64,000 bases of DNA from Alistipes sp. (lineage in GTDB: Bacteria; Bacteroidota; Bacteroidia; Bacteroidales; Rikenellaceae), in assembly GCA_017630455.1 (NCBI GenBank), contig JAGBVG010000084.1, positions 40,836 through 104,835 of the forward strand, given 5' to 3'. The notes beneath the pieces were generated by a model. That model saw only the letters and a program-made list of their open reading frames with translations. It was not told the DNA's origin and ran no database searches. Every line of letters starts with the position of its first letter. Positions within the stretch are counted from its first letter, which is position 1. Below, one piece after another: positions 44,780 to 53,441 of this stretch. A program made the position numbers and the translations under genes.

Positions 44780-45721
44780 ATGGATTTCTTGATTCTTGCA
44801 GCCTCATTGGCTCTTATTATCATTGGCTCGGTGTGGCTTACCGATGGTTCGGTGGCGTTGGCAGAGCGTATGAAGGTGCCGCAGTTTATCGTGGGTCTCA
44901 CGATTATGGCGGTGGGAACCTCTATGCCTGAGTTTGTAGTTAGTTTCCTCTCGGCGTGGAGTGGCCATTCGGATATGGCCATAGGTAATGTCGTGGGCTC
45001 AAACATCTTCAACATCTTCCTTATTTTGGGCGTTTGCGCTGTGTGTGCGCCGATCTCGTTTACCAAGACCAACATCCGTCGCGATATCCCGATGTGTATC
45101 TTCGCAACCTTGGCATTGCTCGCGGTGACGCTTCTGAATCAGGATATCACACGCTGGGAGGGTATTCTTCTCTTGGCGGGATATGTTACGATGATCTACC
45201 TCACGGTGCGTGCCGACCGCCGCGCGATGAAGCAGAGTGGCGGAGAGCAGCAGGAGGAGCAGCCAACGAAGAGGATGCCAGCGTGGAAGATTCCAGTGTG
45301 GATAATCCTTGGCCTCGGTGGTCTCATCTGGGGTGGTAATCTCTTTGTCACCAGTGCTACGAATGTTGCCCACACTTTGGGTGTGTCGGAGGCGGTTATT
45401 GCCATCACGCTTGTTGCGGGAGGTACGTCGCTGCCGGAGTTGGCATCAAGCCTTGTCTCAATCATTAAGGGTAGCCCTTCGTTGGCACTCGGTAATGTCC
45501 TCGGCTCGAATATCGCAAATATCTTGCTTATCTTGGGCGCCTGCTCTACTGTTAAGCCATTGACAATGGGTGGTGTTACGATGTTCGATATCTATGTGGC
45601 TGTTGCGGCTACGGGCGTTGTGATGCTCTCGGCACTCATTATCGGTCGCGATAAGCTCACTCGCATCGAGGGCGTGCTCTTTGTGGCTTGTTACGCCGCT
45701 TATGTCTATACGTTGATCTAA
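44780..45721 (+). CDS. Calcium/sodium antiporter (CaxA/YrbG-like)
   Basis: 313 residues with about ten membrane segments in two homologous halves. The alpha repeats are GTSMPEFVVS (about residue 51) and GTSLPELASS (about residue 216), containing the ion-binding acidic residues. A hydrophilic Glu/Gln-rich loop (about 150-170; GGEQQEEQ) separates the halves. It exchanges Ca2+ for Na+ across the inner membrane. First gene of a five-gene plus-strand operon. Confidence 0.9.
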   Translation: MDFLILAASLALIIIGSVWLTDGSVALAERMKVPQFIVGLTIMAVGTSMPEFVVSFLSAWSGHSDMAIGNVVGSNIFNIFLILGVCAVCAPISFTKTNIRRDIPMCIFATLALLAVTLLNQDITRWEGILLLAGYVTMIYLTVRADRRAMKQSGGEQQEEQPTKRMPAWKIPVWIILGLGGLIWGGNLFVTSATNVAHTLGVSEAVIAITLVAGGTSLPELASSLVSIIKGSPSLALGNVLGSNIANILLILGACSTVKPLTMGGVTMFDIYVAVAATGVVMLSALIIGRDKLTRIEGVLFVACYAAYVYTLI

Positions 45722-45733
45722 ACTTCAGGGGCG

Positions 45734-46483
45734 ATGCTCGCTATACTTCAAACAGGATTTCATTACTCGGCTGTCGAGGGCTATGGCTACGACGGCTCGT
45801 ACAGCTTGGCTATCATACTTATGGTTGCCGTGGCGGTGGTGGGTATGATTGTGCAGATGCGTCTTAAGGCTGTCACACGCCACTACTCCGAGCAGCCGTC
45901 GCCACGCGGTATGACAGGCCGCGAGATTGCCGAGAAGATGCTTCACGACAATGGCATATATAACGTTACGGTTACAAATGTTAGGGGACACCTCACAGAC
46001 CACTTCGACCCAACGACGATGACCGTCAACCTCAGCGATGATGTCTATAATGCAGCTACCATCACCGCAGCTGCCGTTGCGGCTCACGAGTGTGGTCACG
46101 CTGTGCAGCACGCCGAGGGTTATGGCCCTATACGTCTGCGCTCGCAGCTGGTGCCTATCGTAAACTTCTCGTCGAGGGTGGCAGGATGGGTGATACTCCT
46201 CGGCATCGTAATGATGTCGTTTACCAATAGCGCTGCGCTCTGCTGGGTGGGTATTGCTCTTGTGGCTATGTCGGCACTCTTTGCTGTGGTGACACTTCCC
46301 GTGGAGTATAACGCGTCGCAGAGGGCTGTAGCGTGGCTGGAGAGCAGCGGTATGCTTGGTGACAGGGAGCTTGACGGTGCGCACGAGGCACTGCGCTGGG
46401 CAGCACGTACATATCTCGTTGCGGCGCTGAGTGCCATTGTCACCATACTCTATTACGTGGTTCTCATTAAAAATCGCAGATAA
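45734..46483 (+). CDS. YugP-like membrane zinc metallopeptidase
   Basis: 249 residues. Membrane segments near 25-42, 146-168 and at the C-terminus flank a cytoplasm- or membrane-associated catalytic site H118-E-C-G-H122 in AVAAHECGHAVQHAEGYGP, the HExxH zinc motif. Matches the neutral zinc metallopeptidase (YugP) family in length (about 225-250). Substrate unknown. 12 bases after the antiporter, 5 bases before the SGNH gene. Confidence 0.88.
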   Translation: MLAILQTGFHYSAVEGYGYDGSYSLAIILMVAVAVVGMIVQMRLKAVTRHYSEQPSPRGMTGREIAEKMLHDNGIYNVTVTNVRGHLTDHFDPTTMTVNLSDDVYNAATITAAAVAAHECGHAVQHAEGYGPIRLRSQLVPIVNFSSRVAGWVILLGIVMMSFTNSAALCWVGIALVAMSALFAVVTLPVEYNASQRAVAWLESSGMLGDRELDGAHEALRWAARTYLVAALSAIVTILYYVVLIKNRR

Positions 46484-46488
46484 AAGGG

Positions 46489-48096
46489 ATGAAGAACAGA
46501 GATTACTCACCTCGCCTCGGTTGGTTCACCTTTGCTGTCGCCATAGCAGTGGTGGCACTCGGTGTCGTGCCGCAGTTCGAGCTGTTTGGTATGCGCATCG
46601 AGAGCGTGGATATCCTCTCGGAGTTGCGCGGGAGTGATGGTGAGGTTGTTGAGTATGAGGCAGATATAGAGCGTCTGGAGCAGGAGCTTGCAGCAATGTC
46701 GATGCCCGATACGCTGCCTGTAGTAGATTCTCTGCCGCAGCTACCTCCGGTGCGTTACTATTGGCGTTCGGAGCGCGATAGCGTTGTTGTTGAGACGGAT
46801 ACTCTTCGCGAGAGTAAGGCGTTAAGAAGTAGCGATTTAAAACCCCTTGCGGAGCTATGTAGTGTGGCTGTGGAGGATTTCGATACTGTTGAGGTGTCGC
46901 GTTTTGATAGGTTTGTTGAGAAGTTGGCTTCGGGTGAGAGGGTGCGTATAGCCTTTATGGGTGATTCGTTTGTTGAGGGCGATATCCTCACCTCCGATTT
47001 GCGCGAGCAGCTGCAGCAGATCTTCGGTGGTCGTGGTGTGGGATTTGTGGCGTGTGACATACCTTTTGCTACGGTGCGTAGGACAATAAAGCGTACATCA
47101 TCAGGCTGGTCGGCATATAGCGTTATGAAGCCCAAGAGCGCACCAGCGGATGTCGCGGATAAGTTCTTCGTGTCGGGATATCTCGCCAAGGGTGGTGTAG
47201 GTGCTGTAACACGATGGACGGCAACGGATGCCTTCGAGCATCTCGACTCCTGCTCGCGAGGCAGGGTGCTGCTCTATAGTCGCGACACGAGCAGTGTTGT
47301 GGTGACGGTGAACGATACGCTAAGTAGTGAGATTGAGGTTGCGGGATATGATCGTATGCGCGAGATATATGTCGAGGCGGAGGATATAAATTCGTTGTCT
47401 CTGCGCGTCACACGTGGCGAGATCCTCTGCTACGGAGCCTCGATGGAGGAGGATGAGGGTGTCACGGTGGATAACTTCTCGGTGCGCAGCAACAACGGTC
47501 ACGCCATATTCGGCACGGGTGCGGCGATAAACCGCGAAATAGATGAGATGCTCGGCTACGACCTTGTGGTGTTGCAGTATGGACTAAATATTATGCAGAG
47601 GGGTCAGCGTGCCTACACGGGCTATTGCAAGCAGCTCTGCGATATGATTGCCTACGCCGAGCGATGCTTCCCCGACGCGGCGATATTGGTGCTGGGTGTC
47701 AGCGATCGCTGGGTAAAGGGTGACGAGGGTGGATATGTGCCGATAGGATCGGTGGATGCCCTCACGTCGTATCAGCGTGCTGCGGCGGATAGCACCGATG
47801 TAACGTTCTGGAATACTTCGGAGGCTATGGCTGCGCTCGGTGGTATGCCAAAGTTTGTGGCAAATGGCTGGGCAGCAAAGGATTATACGCATATCAACTT
47901 TATGGGTGGTAGGCAGATAGCCAATCTCCTTACCTACGCCATCGTCGAGCCTGTCTATCAACTTTTGGAGGCGAGGGAGCTGGAGCAGCAACGCCGTGAG
48001 CAGTTGCAAAACAATTTCATATATGGCGCGGAGCTGTCGTTTGGCGTTGTGCCTCCAGTAGCCGACACGCTTCACATAGGTAACATTGTCGAGTAA
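46489..48096 (+). CDS. Membrane-anchored SGNH/GDSL-like hydrolase domain protein
   Basis: 535 residues. One N-terminal membrane helix (about 11-30), a short coiled-coil-like segment (about 55-70), and a large exported part. The SGNH nucleophile motif is GDSFVEGD (158-165, Ser160). The block III Asn may lie in QYGLNIMQRGQ, and the Asp/His pair in KDYTHINFMGG. It is followed by an MBOAT acyltransferase with one-base overlap. SGNH-MBOAT pairs typically transfer acetyl groups onto exported polysaccharides (established for AlgI/AlgJ/AlgX and PatA/PatB types). The specific glycan is unknown. Confidence 0.8.
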   Translation: MKNRDYSPRLGWFTFAVAIAVVALGVVPQFELFGMRIESVDILSELRGSDGEVVEYEADIERLEQELAAMSMPDTLPVVDSLPQLPPVRYYWRSERDSVVVETDTLRESKALRSSDLKPLAELCSVAVEDFDTVEVSRFDRFVEKLASGERVRIAFMGDSFVEGDILTSDLREQLQQIFGGRGVGFVACDIPFATVRRTIKRTSSGWSAYSVMKPKSAPADVADKFFVSGYLAKGGVGAVTRWTATDAFEHLDSCSRGRVLLYSRDTSSVVVTVNDTLSSEIEVAGYDRMREIYVEAEDINSLSLRVTRGEILCYGASMEEDEGVTVDNFSVRSNNGHAIFGTGAAINREIDEMLGYDLVVLQYGLNIMQRGQRAYTGYCKQLCDMIAYAERCFPDAAILVLGVSDRWVKGDEGGYVPIGSVDALTSYQRAAADSTDVTFWNTSEAMAALGGMPKFVANGWAAKDYTHINFMGGRQIANLLTYAIVEPVYQLLEARELEQQRREQLQNNFIYGAELSFGVVPPVADTLHIGNIVE

Positions 48097-49658
48097 TGGA
48101 GATGGAGTCGATTCTCGGTGTGGCGAAGGAGTATTTCGCATTTGACCAGGAGGTGTGGCAGCGTCTTCGGGATATGTTGCTATATGACCCTGCCTCTCCG
48201 CTTACGCTTACCACAGGCTTCTTCCTCTTTGCGTTCCTAATCTTTGGCGTGGGGTATCTCGTGGTGCGCAACCGTGCGCATCTGCGTACGTTGTATGTGG
48301 TACTATTCTCGTTGTACTTCTACTATAAACTCTCGGGTGTATACATCCTGCTGCTGCTCTTTGTGGCAGTCAGCGACTATCTCATAGGAAAGTGCCTCTT
48401 TCGTCGTCGCGAGGCAGGTAGGTCCACGCGAGCGTTTGTGGCGTTGAGCGTTGTGATAAATGTCGCAATTTTGGTCTACTTCAAAGCTACGAACTTCTTT
48501 GTCGGCGTTATCAACGATCTATATGGCTCGGGAACGCTCGACTGGGAGAGTGTCGTTGTGCCAGCGGGAGTGTCGTTCTTTGTGTTTCAGTCTATAGCCT
48601 ATGTGGTGGATATAGCGCGCGGCGAGATAAAGCCTCTTCGTCGCCTCTCGGACTACCTCTTTTTGCTGTCGTTCTTCCCCAAGATGTTCCTCGGACCTCT
48701 TGTCAAGACCAAGGAGTTTATACCACAAATAGAGGCGGAGAGGGTAGTGGTGTCGCGCGAGGAGTTTGGGCGTGCGGTGTCGCTTATCGCAGGGGGTATC
48801 ATCAAGTATGCCGTCATAGCCAAGGCTGTGGGTGTGCTCTTTGTCGCTCCTGCCTTTGCGGGAGAGATGGGCGACAGCGGCGTTGTTGCGATAATGGCTA
48901 TCTATGGCTTCACGCTGCAGATATATACCGATTTCTCGGGTTACTCCGATATTGCGCAGGGTGTGGCACTTATGATGGGCTTCCGTCTGCCCGATAACTT
49001 CAATGCTCCATACCACTCGGCCACCATTACCGAGTTTTGGCGTAGGTGGCATATCTCGCTCTCTACGTGGCTCAAGGATTATCTCTACATCTCGCTTGGC
49101 GGCAATCGCAAGGGAGCACTCCGCACATACCTCAATCTCATCATCACGATGTTCCTCGGAGGCTTGTGGCACGGTGTGGGCTTGACATTTATGGCGTGGG
49201 GATTGTTGCACGGCATAGCTCTGGCGCTGCATAAGGTGTGGCTCAGGGTTATCCCTGGTGCAAAGAGCTTAGGACGCGATATGAAGCTGTGGTGGAGGGT
49301 GCCAGCTACGATCTTTACCTTTCATTTGGTTGCCTTCGGATGGCTGCTATTCACGGCTAAGGATATGTTGGTGGTGGAGACTATGCTGCATAACATAGCC
49401 TATAACTTCACGCTTGCGGATGTAGTGCCTGTGGTCGAGGAGTCGGCTGTGGCGTTTGTGCTTATGGGCGTCGGCTATATGCTCCACGCGCTGCCGCGAC
49501 GTGCCGATGAAGCGTTGCGCAGGGGTGTTGTGCGCATAGGATTTGTGGGACAGTGGATATTGATGGTGGCGGCAATATGGCTCGTTATGCAGTGTAATGC
49601 TCTGCTTGCTGCTGAGGCTGGTGCTGCGGCGGGACTTCCTATATATGCAGCTTTTTAA
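48096..49658 (+). CDS. MBOAT-family membrane O-acyltransferase
   Basis: 520 residues with ten or more membrane segments. MBOAT signatures are YTDFSGYSDIAQGVALMMGF, PYHSATITEFWRRWHISLSTWL and the active-site His region FLGGLWHGVGLTFMAWGLLHG. It would carry acetyl groups across the inner membrane for the SGNH partner. The start codon overlaps the SGNH stop by one base (TAATG), so the two are coupled. Confidence 0.93.
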   Translation: MEMESILGVAKEYFAFDQEVWQRLRDMLLYDPASPLTLTTGFFLFAFLIFGVGYLVVRNRAHLRTLYVVLFSLYFYYKLSGVYILLLLFVAVSDYLIGKCLFRRREAGRSTRAFVALSVVINVAILVYFKATNFFVGVINDLYGSGTLDWESVVVPAGVSFFVFQSIAYVVDIARGEIKPLRRLSDYLFLLSFFPKMFLGPLVKTKEFIPQIEAERVVVSREEFGRAVSLIAGGIIKYAVIAKAVGVLFVAPAFAGEMGDSGVVAIMAIYGFTLQIYTDFSGYSDIAQGVALMMGFRLPDNFNAPYHSATITEFWRRWHISLSTWLKDYLYISLGGNRKGALRTYLNLIITMFLGGLWHGVGLTFMAWGLLHGIALALHKVWLRVIPGAKSLGRDMKLWWRVPATIFTFHLVAFGWLLFTAKDMLVVETMLHNIAYNFTLADVVPVVEESAVAFVLMGVGYMLHALPRRADEALRRGVVRIGFVGQWILMVAAIWLVMQCNALLAAEAGAAAGLPIYAAF

Positions 49659-49676
49659 ATTTAAACGATTACGGCG

Positions 49677-50261
49677 ATGAATGATGTAAGATGGGATTGG
49701 CCGCTCTTTGAGCTGATGAATTTCGATGGTCCGCAGTGGCTCGATAGCTTTATGATTTGCGTTACGGGTATAAAGATGTGGATTCCGCTCTATATCCTTA
49801 TTATATATATGGTATGGCGACGTTGCGGCTGGCGTGGCGTTGTGGCGTTGGTGGTGGCTTTGGGTGTCGGTATCGCGGTGGCGGATATCGTAGCTGGAGT
49901 CTTTAAGCATCAGGGTCTCCTTGCCAATCTACTTCCCGAGTTTCCGGCACGTCTGCGTCCGCAGTATAGCGAGGGTCTCGACTTTGTGACGAACGGCTAT
50001 CGCACAGGGCATATAAATGGAACGGTATCGGGGCATACATCGACTATTGTAGCCATCACTATGATCAGCATCTATGGCGTGCGTCGTAGTTGGTTTGCGG
50101 TGGTGATGCCTCTGGTGGCTCTTTTGATTTGCTACTCGCGTATTTACCTCGCCTGCCACTTTCCACAGGATATACTCTTGGGTGCTTGTGTGGGTCTCTT
50201 GGCGGGATTATGCGGAATATGGCTCTTCCGAGGCGTGCTTAAAATAATCAAAAAACGATAG
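49677..50261 (+). CDS. PAP2-family membrane phosphatase
   Basis: 194 residues with five to six membrane segments. The second and third PAP2 motifs are clear: GTVSGHTSTIVA and YSRIYLACHFPQDILLGA. The first (KxxxxxxRP) is represented by FPARLRPQYSEG. It could dephosphorylate undecaprenyl diphosphate or another lipid phosphate on the periplasmic face. Last gene of the operon, 18 bases after MBOAT, before the terminator at 50287. Confidence 0.87.
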   Translation: MNDVRWDWPLFELMNFDGPQWLDSFMICVTGIKMWIPLYILIIYMVWRRCGWRGVVALVVALGVGIAVADIVAGVFKHQGLLANLLPEFPARLRPQYSEGLDFVTNGYRTGHINGTVSGHTSTIVAITMISIYGVRRSWFAVVMPLVALLICYSRIYLACHFPQDILLGACVGLLAGLCGIWLFRGVLKIIKKR

Positions 50262-50286
50262 GTTTTGGATATAAAATAAATGAGAT

Positions 50287-50327
50287 ACGCGCCAGAGGTA
50301 GCTGTGGCGCGTGTTTTTGTTTTTTGT
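50287..50327 (+). terminator. Terminator of the exchanger-to-PAP2 operon
   Basis: 8-bp stem ACGCGCCA/TGGCGCGT, 10-base loop, then GTTTTTGTTTTTTG. Confidence 0.88.
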
Positions 50328-50370
50328 GAATAAAGTGTCGAAAAAATATACCCGCGAAAATTGGGATATC

Positions 50371-50392
50371 CCATAAAAAATCACGAATTTTG
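50371..50392 (+). promoter_or_regulatory. Candidate promoter/operator of the class II RNR gene
   Basis: A perfect palindrome GGGATATCCC (50373-50382) lies just upstream of GAATTTTG (50385-50392, 7 of 8 to TAnnTTTG). It does not match the NrdR box I know (ACACWATATATWGTGT-like). ATG of nrdJ is 86 bases downstream. Confidence 0.3.
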
Positions 50393-50478
50393 TATGCCTG
50401 AATTAGCCTAATCGCAGATGGCGTGGGGCAGAATGGCAGATGTTATTGAGAAAAATAATAACAAAAAATATATATAAA

Positions 50479-53031
50479 ATGAGTCAAAAGTCTAACACAG
50501 AGCAGCTTACGACTGTAGCATACGAGGATGCTGTAGCTGCGTCGAAGGGTTATTTCCAGGGTGATGAGCTTGCCGCACAGGTGTGGGTGAGCAAGTATGC
50601 CTTGAAGGACTCCTTCGGAAATATCTATGAGTCTACACCAGAGGATATGCACCATCGTATCGCAAAGGAGTTGGCGCGTGTCGAGGCAAACTATCCTAAT
50701 CCTTTGACCAAGGAGGAGATCTTTACACTTCTCGACCACTTCCGCTATGTGATCCCACAGGGTGGCCCTATGACCGGTATCGGTAACAACCTCCAGGTGG
50801 CATCGCTCTCTAACTGCTTCGTGATTGGTCACAAGAATCCTGCTGACTCATACGGCGGTATCTTCCGTATGGATGAGGAGCAGGTGCAGCTTATGAAGCG
50901 CCGTGGTGGTGTTGGTCATGACCTCTCGCACATCCGTCCTACAGGTAGCCCAGTGCTTAACTCGGCTCTCACCTCTACGGGTATCGTGCCATTTATGGAG
51001 CGCTACTCAAACTCTACACGCGAGGTGGCGCAGGATGGCCGTCGTGGTGCGCTTATGCTTTCGCTTCTTATTAAGCATCCCGATGCCGAGCACTTCATCG
51101 ATGCTAAGGTTGATACAGGTAAGGTTACGGGAGCGAACGTATCTATAAAGATCGACGATGAGTTTATGCGTGCCGCTGTGGCAGGCGAGCCTTATCGTCA
51201 GCAGTTCCCTATCGGCGTTGAGAATCCTGTCGTAACACGCGATATCGATGCCAAGAAGCTTTGGAATAAGATTATCCACAATGCGTGGAAGTCTGCCGAA
51301 CCAGGTGTGTTGTTCTGGGATACCATTATCCGCGAGAGTGTGCCCGATTGCTATGCCGATGAGGGCTTCCGCACCGTATCTACAAACCCTTGTGGCGAGA
51401 TTCCACTCTGCCCTTACGACAGCTGCCGTTTGTTGGCGCTCAACTTGTTGAGTTACGTTGAGGCACCTTTTACAAAGGAGGCAAAGTTCAACTTCGACCT
51501 CTTTAAGAGCCACGTGGCTAAGGCTATGCGCCTTATGGATGATATCATCGACCTCGAGCTTGAGAAGGTTGACCTTATCATCTCGAAGATTGCCTCAGAC
51601 CCTGAGGATGACGATGTACGCCGCGTGGAGTTGGAGTTGTGGCATAAGATTCGTACTATGGCTCTCAAGGGTCGCCGTACAGGTCTCGGCATCACTGCTG
51701 AGGGTGATATGCTCGCGGCTCTCGGTCTTCGCTACGGCTCGGAGGAGGCTATCGACTTTGCAGTAAACGTACACAAGACCTTGGCTGTGGAGGCATACCG
51801 CGCCTCTGTAGCTATGGCTAAGGAGCGTGGTGCGTTCGGAGTTTATAACTTCGAGAAGGAGCAGGGTAACCCTATGATCGAGCGTATCTGCGAGGCTGCA
51901 CCAGAGTTGCGCGAGGAGATGAAGAAGTATGGTCGTCGTAACATCGCTATGCTTACCATCGCGCCTACGGGTACTACATCCCTTATGTCGCAGACAACTT
52001 CGGGTATCGAGCCTGTCTTCCGCCCTGTATATAAGCGTCGTCGTAAGATCAACCCTTCGGATAAGGAGCAGACAGCATCATTTGTGGATGAGACTGGCGA
52101 GAAGTTTATAGAGTACTACGTCTTCCACCACCAGTTTGTTAAGTGGTTGGAGATCAATGGCTACGACACTTCGAAGCTTCAGAATATCTCGGAGGAGGAA
52201 CTTAATAAGTGGCTTCAGGCGTCGCCATACTACCACGCCACGGCAAACGATATCGACTGGGTTGCTAAGGTGAAGATGCAGGGTGCTATCCAGAAGTGGG
52301 TAGATCACTCTATCTCGGTTACCGTGAACCTACCTAACGAGGTTACCGAGGAGCTTGTGGCAGATGTATACCGCACAGCGTGGGAGTCGGGATGTAAGGG
52401 TATCACCGTATACCGCGATGGCTGCCGCGATGGTGTATTGCTCGACGTAAACTCTAAGGATGGCAAGAAGAAAAATTGCTCTGGCACAGGCTCTAACCGC
52501 CGTCCAGAGTCTATCCCTGCCGACATCGTGCGTTTCAAGAATGGCAAGGAGGATTGGATTGCTTTCGTAGGTAAGCAGGATGACCGTCCATACGAGATCT
52601 TCACAGGTAAGATCGAGGAGGATGCTATGTATATCCCTAAGACCATCACCCACGGCCACATCCTCAAGGTTACAGAGGCTAATGGCACAAAGCGTTACGA
52701 CTTCCAGTACCAGGATCGCTATGGATATATCAATACCATCGGTGGTATCTCGCGCCTCTTCGACGAGGAGTTCTGGAACTACGCAAAGCTTATCTCGGGT
52801 GTTCTCCGCTACGGTATGCCTATCGACAAGGTTGTGCAGCTCGTAGATGGTCTCCACCTCGACTCTGAGACTATCAACACCTGGAAGAATGGTGTGGAGC
52901 GCGCTCTCAAGCAGTACATCAAGGATGGTACTCGTGGTAAGGGCCGTTGCCCACAGTGTGGCCAGGAGAATATGGCATACCAGAATGGTTGCTTGACTTG
53001 TATGGCGTGTGGTTATTCCAAGTGCAATTAG
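50479..53031 (+). CDS. nrdJ: Adenosylcobalamin-dependent (class II) ribonucleotide reductase
   Basis: 850 residues from ATG 50479 (MSQKSNTEQLTTVAYEDAV). Class II catalytic barrel with SLSNCFVIGHKNP, KRRGGVGHDLSHIRPTGS, the active-site segment STNPCGEIPLCPYDSCRL and APTGTTSLMSQTTSGIEP. The C-terminus carries a zinc-ribbon-like set CPQCGQ...CLTCMACGYSKC that contains the re-reducing cysteine pair. It makes deoxynucleotides in the cytoplasm without oxygen, but needs cobalamin, as does mutA-mutB here. No cobalamin riboswitch is visible upstream. Strongly biased codon use. Elements E5 and E6 follow. Confidence 0.96.
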   Translation: MSQKSNTEQLTTVAYEDAVAASKGYFQGDELAAQVWVSKYALKDSFGNIYESTPEDMHHRIAKELARVEANYPNPLTKEEIFTLLDHFRYVIPQGGPMTGIGNNLQVASLSNCFVIGHKNPADSYGGIFRMDEEQVQLMKRRGGVGHDLSHIRPTGSPVLNSALTSTGIVPFMERYSNSTREVAQDGRRGALMLSLLIKHPDAEHFIDAKVDTGKVTGANVSIKIDDEFMRAAVAGEPYRQQFPIGVENPVVTRDIDAKKLWNKIIHNAWKSAEPGVLFWDTIIRESVPDCYADEGFRTVSTNPCGEIPLCPYDSCRLLALNLLSYVEAPFTKEAKFNFDLFKSHVAKAMRLMDDIIDLELEKVDLIISKIASDPEDDDVRRVELELWHKIRTMALKGRRTGLGITAEGDMLAALGLRYGSEEAIDFAVNVHKTLAVEAYRASVAMAKERGAFGVYNFEKEQGNPMIERICEAAPELREEMKKYGRRNIAMLTIAPTGTTSLMSQTTSGIEPVFRPVYKRRRKINPSDKEQTASFVDETGEKFIEYYVFHHQFVKWLEINGYDTSKLQNISEEELNKWLQASPYYHATANDIDWVAKVKMQGAIQKWVDHSISVTVNLPNEVTEELVADVYRTAWESGCKGITVYRDGCRDGVLLDVNSKDGKKKNCSGTGSNRRPESIPADIVRFKNGKEDWIAFVGKQDDRPYEIFTGKIEEDAMYIPKTITHGHILKVTEANGTKRYDFQYQDRYGYINTIGGISRLFDEEFWNYAKLISGVLRYGMPIDKVVQLVDGLHLDSETINTWKNGVERALKQYIKDGTRGKGRCPQCGQENMAYQNGCLTCMACGYSKCN

Positions 53032-53155
53032 TTTTCGATTTATATAGGGCATCTTCGTCCTATCCTAAACAAAATATCGTGGGCTGTACGTCAAGTACTA
53101 TCCCACGATATTTTTTATTACGATAGAACAAATCTGCTCCTCTAAAATCAAAAAC
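53031..53155 (-). repeat. Imperfect palindromic element E5 (type A)
   Basis: Starts at the last base of the nrdJ stop. Outer stem GTTTTCGATTT with AAATCAAAAAC. The arms are base-for-base the same as E1 (TATAGGGCATCTTCGTCC on the left, GATAGAACAAATCTGCTCC on the right). The central stem is unrelated to that of E1: AAAATATCGTGGG (53071-53083) with CCCACGATATTTT (53102-53114), 13 perfect pairs, then CT/TAT loop and GTAC-GTCAA-GTAC tip. Minus-strand folding has tandem G.A plus two G.U in the arms. Confidence 0.87.
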
Positions 53156-53156
53156 A

Positions 53157-53284
53157 TTTTGTTGTGATAAGGGGTCATCTGCGTCACATCTCTAAAAGTA
53201 AACTACCAAGGGCTGTAGGTTAACTACTATCCCTTGGTAGTTTCTTTTGTGATGTAACACATCTAACCCCTTCTGACAAGAAAT
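53157..53284 (-). repeat. Imperfect palindromic element E6 (type B), tandem with E5
   Basis: Starts 2 bases after E5. Box 1 TGATAAGGGG opposite CCCCTTCTGACA; box 2 GTCATCTGCG opposite CACATCTAAC; inner arm pair CACATC/GATGTAA. The central hairpin is AAACTACCAAGGG (53200-53212) with CCCTTGGTAGTTT (53231-53243), 13 perfect pairs, CT/TAT loop, and tip GTAG-GTTAA-CTAC. The tip swap from GTAC/GTAC to GTAG/CTAC is a compensatory change. Three C.A mismatches become G.U on the minus strand. Confidence 0.85.
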
Positions 53285-53308
53285 TAATTTCGCTAATTGA
53301 GGTTTTTG

Positions 53309-53440
53309 TTTTTGGGGATTGTGGGTAGTTATGGAGATTATGGGTAGCGGATACACAATCCCTAAACTCTCTAAATTCCTTAAACTACCTAAACACACGT
53401 TACCCATCTCTACTCATCAATCCCTATAACTCCCCAAAAT
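53309..53440. repeat. Third, looser inverted repeat after E6 with 9-bp tandem units in its loop
   Basis: TTTTGGGG (53310-53317) can pair with CCCCAAAA (53432-53439), and the flanks (GGGTAGTTATGG region against CTATAACTCC region, TGGGTAGCG against CGTTACCCA) continue an imperfect stem of about 36 bases. The loop holds four degenerate 9-base units (53362-53397): CTAAACTCT, CTAAATTCC, TTAAACTAC, CTAAACACA. No coding sequence is supported here. Confidence 0.5.
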
Positions 53441-53441
53441 C

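Noticed and set aside
50262-50478. Cobalamin riboswitch before the class II RNR gene
   Set aside because: The region is too short and lacks the conserved B12-box pattern I would expect; it holds a terminator and a small palindrome.
53031-53284. E1, E4, E5 and E6 as ordinary rho-independent terminators
   Set aside because: They have long mismatched arms and no T-tract on either strand after the stem, unlike the clear terminators elsewhere in the window.
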